Assembly: GCF_003065605.1 (NCBI RefSeq)
Contig: NZ_CP026952.1
Coordinates: 3,410,001-3,474,000 of the forward strand
Source: Aeromicrobium chenweiae
Lineage (GTDB): Bacteria > Actinomycetota > Actinomycetes > Propionibacteriales > Nocardioidaceae
Direction: 5' to 3'
DNA: 64,000 nucleotides
Positions within the stretch are counted from its first letter, which is position 1. The number at the start of each line of letters is the position of its first letter. The translations under genes and the position numbers were made by a program. The notes below the pieces were generated by a model, which was not told the DNA's origin, did not search any database, and saw nothing but the letters and a program-made list of their open reading frames with translations. Below, piece after piece: positions 61,675-64,000 of this stretch.

Positions 61675-62726
61675 GCTGCCGGCCGATCGAGCCGGGACTG
61701 CGCCAGGTCGTGAGCCGCGCGGTCGGGACTCAGGCGGGCCGTCCGGGCCCGTTCGAACACCTCGGACAGCGTGGCGGCGATGCCGTCGACATGGCTCGCC
61801 ACCTCGGCGGGGGACCAGCCCAGCACCTCGCGCCCGACCAGGTGGATCGCGCCGCCCCCGTTGGCGATGAAGTCCGGCGCGTAGACGACGCCCCGACGGG
61901 CCAGCTCCTCCCCCGCGGCCGGGTCGACCAGCACGTTGTTCGCGGCGCCCGCCACGACCGACGTGCGGATCCGGCGGGCGACGTCCACGTCGATGACACC
62001 GCCCATCGCGCACGGCGCGTACACGTCGGACTCCACGTCCAGCACCTCCTCCGGCCGCACGATGGCGGCACCCAGGTCGCGGGCCCGCCGGCACCGGTCC
62101 TCGTCCAGATCGGCCGCGACGACATCGGCGCCGTCCTTGGTGGCCAGCTCCAGCACGTCCATGCCGACCGCGCCGAGCCCCTGGACCAGCACCCGACGCC
62201 CGGCCAGGTCGTTCATCCCGGCCTCTGCCGCGGCGGTCCGCATCGCGACGTAGACCCCCTGTGCGGTCGACGGTGCGCTGGACCCGGGGCCGCCCGCGTC
62301 CACCGAGCGTCCGAACGCGAAGCCCGACCGCCCGTGCAGCAGGTCCATGTCGGCCGACGTCGTGCCGACGTCGGGCCCGGTCCAGTACGTCCCGTTGAGC
62401 GCGGAGAGGTTCTCGGCGTGAACCTGCAGGATGCGCTGCCACAGGTCGTCGTCGATCTCGTGGCGCGGGGCGGGGAGGGCGATGACCGACTTGCCGCCGC
62501 CCATCGGCAGGTCGGCGGCGGCCATCTTGAGCGTCATGGCGCTCGCGAGGCGGGTCGCGTCCGCCACGGCGTCCTCGTGCGACGCGTAGTGCATCGCGCG
62601 GGTGCCGCCGGCCGCCGGCCCCCGCCGGCGCGAGTGGACCGCGACGGTGAAGAACGCCCCGGTCTCGCGGTCGTACCGGCTGGAGCACAACGCTCCGTCC
62701 CACCCGGTGAGGACGTTCTCGATCAT
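61671..62726 (-). CDS. Glu/Leu/Phe/Val dehydrogenase family amino-acid dehydrogenase
   Basis: A 351-residue dehydrogenase. The substrate motif KMAAADLPMGGGKSVI with catalytic Lys is near residue 83, the NAD motif VLVQGLGAVGMDVLELA near 180 and VVAGAANNVL near 255. Its length fits leucine or phenylalanine dehydrogenases. It lies between paaG and a branched-chain-type E2 gene. Oxidative deamination of phenylalanine to phenylpyruvate, or of branched-chain amino acids to oxoacids, is likely. ATG 62726 follows GGGGAG. Confidence 0.85.
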   Translation of the reverse strand: MIENVLTGWDGALCSSRYDRETGAFFTVAVHSRRRGPAAGGTRAMHYASHEDAVADATRLASAMTLKMAAADLPMGGGKSVIALPAPRHEIDDDLWQRILQVHAENLSALNGTYWTGPDVGTTSADMDLLHGRSGFAFGRSVDAGGPGSSAPSTAQGVYVAMRTAAAEAGMNDLAGRRVLVQGLGAVGMDVLELATKDGADVVAADLDEDRCRRARDLGAAIVRPEEVLDVESDVYAPCAMGGVIDVDVARRIRTSVVAGAANNVLVDPAAGEELARRGVVYAPDFIANGGGAIHLVGREVLGWSPAEVASHVDGIAATLSEVFERARTARLSPDRAAHDLAQSRLDRPAA

Positions 62727-62741
62727 GATGACTCCCCGTGT

Positions 62742-64000
62742 CTAGAGATGGTTGATGGCGTGGGCCGGGTTCTCGATCGCGTCGGCCACGACCCGCATGA
62801 AGCCCGCGGCGACGCCGCCGTCGCACACCCGGTGGTCGAACACGAACGACATCTGGCCGATCTTGCGCACCGCGAGCTCCCCGTCGACGACCCACGGACG
62901 GTCGATGACCCGACCGAAGCCGAGGATGCCGACCTGGGGGTGGTTGATGATGGCCGCGCTGCCGTCGACGTTGAAGGCGCCGTAGTTGTTGAGGGTGAAC
63001 GTGCCCGCGGTCAGCTCGGACTGCGTCGCCCGACCGTCACGCGCGGCAGCGGTGAGCCGGCGCAGCTCGGCGTCGAGCTCGATCGTGGTCAGCCGGTGGG
63101 CGCCCAGCACCGCGGGGACGACGAGCCCACGCTCGGTCTGCGTCGCGACGCCCAGGTTGATGCCGTCGTACCGGATGAGCTCCTGCCGGGCGGTGTCGAC
63201 CTCGCCGTTCAGCTCGGGGTACGCCGTGAGCGCCGCGACCGTGAACCGGGCGAGGTAGGCCAGCAGGCCGGGCACCGCGGAACCTCGCGCCCTCAGCTGA
63301 TCACGCAGGGCGAACAGCTCGGTGAAGTCGACGTCGACCCAGACCGTCGCCTCGGGGATCTCGCTGCGGCTGCGGGACAACGCACCGGCGACCGCCTTGC
63401 GGAAGCCGCTCATGGGCTGCCGCTCGGCCACCGCCAGACCCGTCCGTGAGCTCGGCGGCTCCACCGTGGTGGCAGCGATCGCGGCCTCGACGTCCCGCCG
63501 GGTGATGAGCCCGTCGGCACCGGTGCCGGCGATGCCCAGCACGGACAGTCCCGCCTCCCGTGCGAGCCGGCGCACCAGCGGGGAGGTCACCCGGGGCACC
63601 CGGTCGGGTGTGGCAGGCGCGGTCCCCTGCACCACGCCTGCCGTACCGGTGGCCCTGCGCGCCCGGCGGCGACCGGGCGTCCCCTCGGAGGTGCCGTAGC
63701 CGATCAGCACGTTGCCCGAGCCGGCCTGCTCCTCCTCGCGGTACTGCTCACCGGCCGACGCGGCCGGCGCGATCGAGATGAGGGGACGGCCCACGTCGAC
63801 CGCCTGTCCCTCGTCGCCGTGCAGCACGCTGACGGTGCCCGCGTACGGCGACGGCACCTCGACGATTGACTTGGCGGTCTCGACCTCGACCACGGCCTGG
63901 TCCACCGTCACGACGTCACCGACCGCGACCAGCCACCGGACGATCTCCGCCTCCGTGAGCCCTTCACCGAGGTCCGGGAGCGTGAACGTCTGCGTCGTCC
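62742..64000 (-). CDS. 2-oxoacid dehydrogenase E2 (dihydrolipoyl acyltransferase), 5' end cut by window
   Basis: The visible 419 codons show a lipoyl domain (LPDLGEGLTEAEIV, and the lipoylated Lys in VEVETAKSIVEVP), a hinge, the peripheral subunit-binding domain (VTSPLVRRLAREAGL) and the catalytic domain ending with FDHRVCDGG (active-site His and Asp) and INHL. The layout fits the branched-chain oxoacid complex (BkdC). Start codon lies beyond base 64000. Its position beside an amino-acid dehydrogenase and paa genes suggests conversion of phenylpyruvate or branched-chain oxoacids to CoA esters. Confidence 0.9.
   Translation of the reverse strand, partial: TTQTFTLPDLGEGLTEAEIVRWLVAVGDVVTVDQAVVEVETAKSIVEVPSPYAGTVSVLHGDEGQAVDVGRPLISIAPAASAGEQYREEEQAGSGNVLIGYGTSEGTPGRRRARRATGTAGVVQGTAPATPDRVPRVTSPLVRRLAREAGLSVLGIAGTGADGLITRRDVEAAIAATTVEPPSSRTGLAVAERQPMSGFRKAVAGALSRSRSEIPEATVWVDVDFTELFALRDQLRARGSAVPGLLAYLARFTVAALTAYPELNGEVDTARQELIRYDGINLGVATQTERGLVVPAVLGAHRLTTIELDAELRRLTAAARDGRATQSELTAGTFTLNNYGAFNVDGSAAIINHPQVGILGFGRVIDRPWVVDGELAVRKIGQMSFVFDHRVCDGGVAAGFMRVVADAIENPAHAINHL

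Noticed and set aside
1..64000. CRISPR arrays, tRNAs, rRNAs, integrases, transposases or phage genes
   Set aside because: I looked for spaced direct repeats, cloverleaf-like sequences and typical protein motifs on both strands and saw none. A covariance-model scan would be needed to exclude small RNAs.

Overview
The window is high-GC DNA with densely packed, often ATGA-overlapping genes and frequent GTG starts. Together with actinobacterial gene types (TetR PaaR, FNR-type ferredoxin reductase, bkd E2) this suggests an actinomycete, plausibly a Nocardioides- or Aeromicrobium-like member of the Nocardioidaceae. That placement is inferred from gene content and style only. I see no tRNA, rRNA, transposase, integrase, phage gene or CRISPR array, and no gene-free stretch longer than about 250 bases.

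Positions 1-43.6 kb form one large catabolic region. Its left part is a meta-cleavage module. The minus strand carries a CarAa-like Rieske oxygenase, a LigB/MhpB-type extradiol dioxygenase, two MhpC-like hydrolases, a 47-residue ORF, a quinone-oxidoreductase-like dehydrogenase and a divergent MhpD-like hydratase. The plus strand diverges with an FNR-type reductase, a seven-iron ferredoxin, an SDR and an MFS permease. Next come a copper amine oxidase (with a His/Met-rich membrane protein, an aldehyde dehydrogenase and a TetR), an alpha/beta-hydrolase-fold protein with a degenerate triad, an APC permease, a DMT permease and two IclR regulators. Then follow two ribose-type (CUT2) ABC importers. 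One shares its operon with a GMC oxidoreductase; the other shares its operon with an alcohol dehydrogenase. The rest of the region holds a second degenerate-triad protein, a second GMC enzyme, an amidase, an MhpD-like hydratase, two YtcJ-type amidohydrolases, a flavin-monooxygenase-like gene with apparent frameshifts, a TetR and a second copper amine oxidase. Most enzyme types occur in pairs.

A 17-bp palindrome close to GGTTCGCT-n-AGCGAACC lies about 40-130 bp before nearly every promoter-proximal gene of this region and was not found further right. It looks like the operator of a single regulon, probably read by one of the two IclR proteins. The combined enzymes suggest uptake of an aromatic amine or ether-like compound, oxidation of amine and alcohol groups to aldehydes and acids, ring hydroxylation, extradiol cleavage and hydrolysis to central metabolites. 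The actual substrate cannot be read from the sequence.

The region ends at a truncated, frameshifted flavin amine oxidase beside a perfect 12-bp hairpin (43.62 kb). From 43.8 to 52.1 kb the genes look like ordinary chromosome: an APC permease, a secreted M15-type peptidase, a secreted alpha/beta hydrolase, an HxlR regulator, a penicillin-binding protein and a membrane-anchored SGNH protein. An unusual array of eight 21-bp units in two opposing orientations lies between the last two.

From 52.2 to 62.7 kb lies a phenylacetate catabolic cluster: paaR, paaI-like, paaEDCBA, paaZ (one-base frameshift), an EthD-like gene, paaK and paaG. A PaaR-like operator sits between paaA and paaZ. The cluster is followed by an amino-acid dehydrogenase and a 2-oxoacid dehydrogenase E2 (cut by the window end), which could feed phenylalanine carbon into phenylacetyl-CoA. 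Several single-base indels in short G/C runs (38.2, 38.8, 38.9, 42.9 and 58.2 kb) could be sequencing errors.
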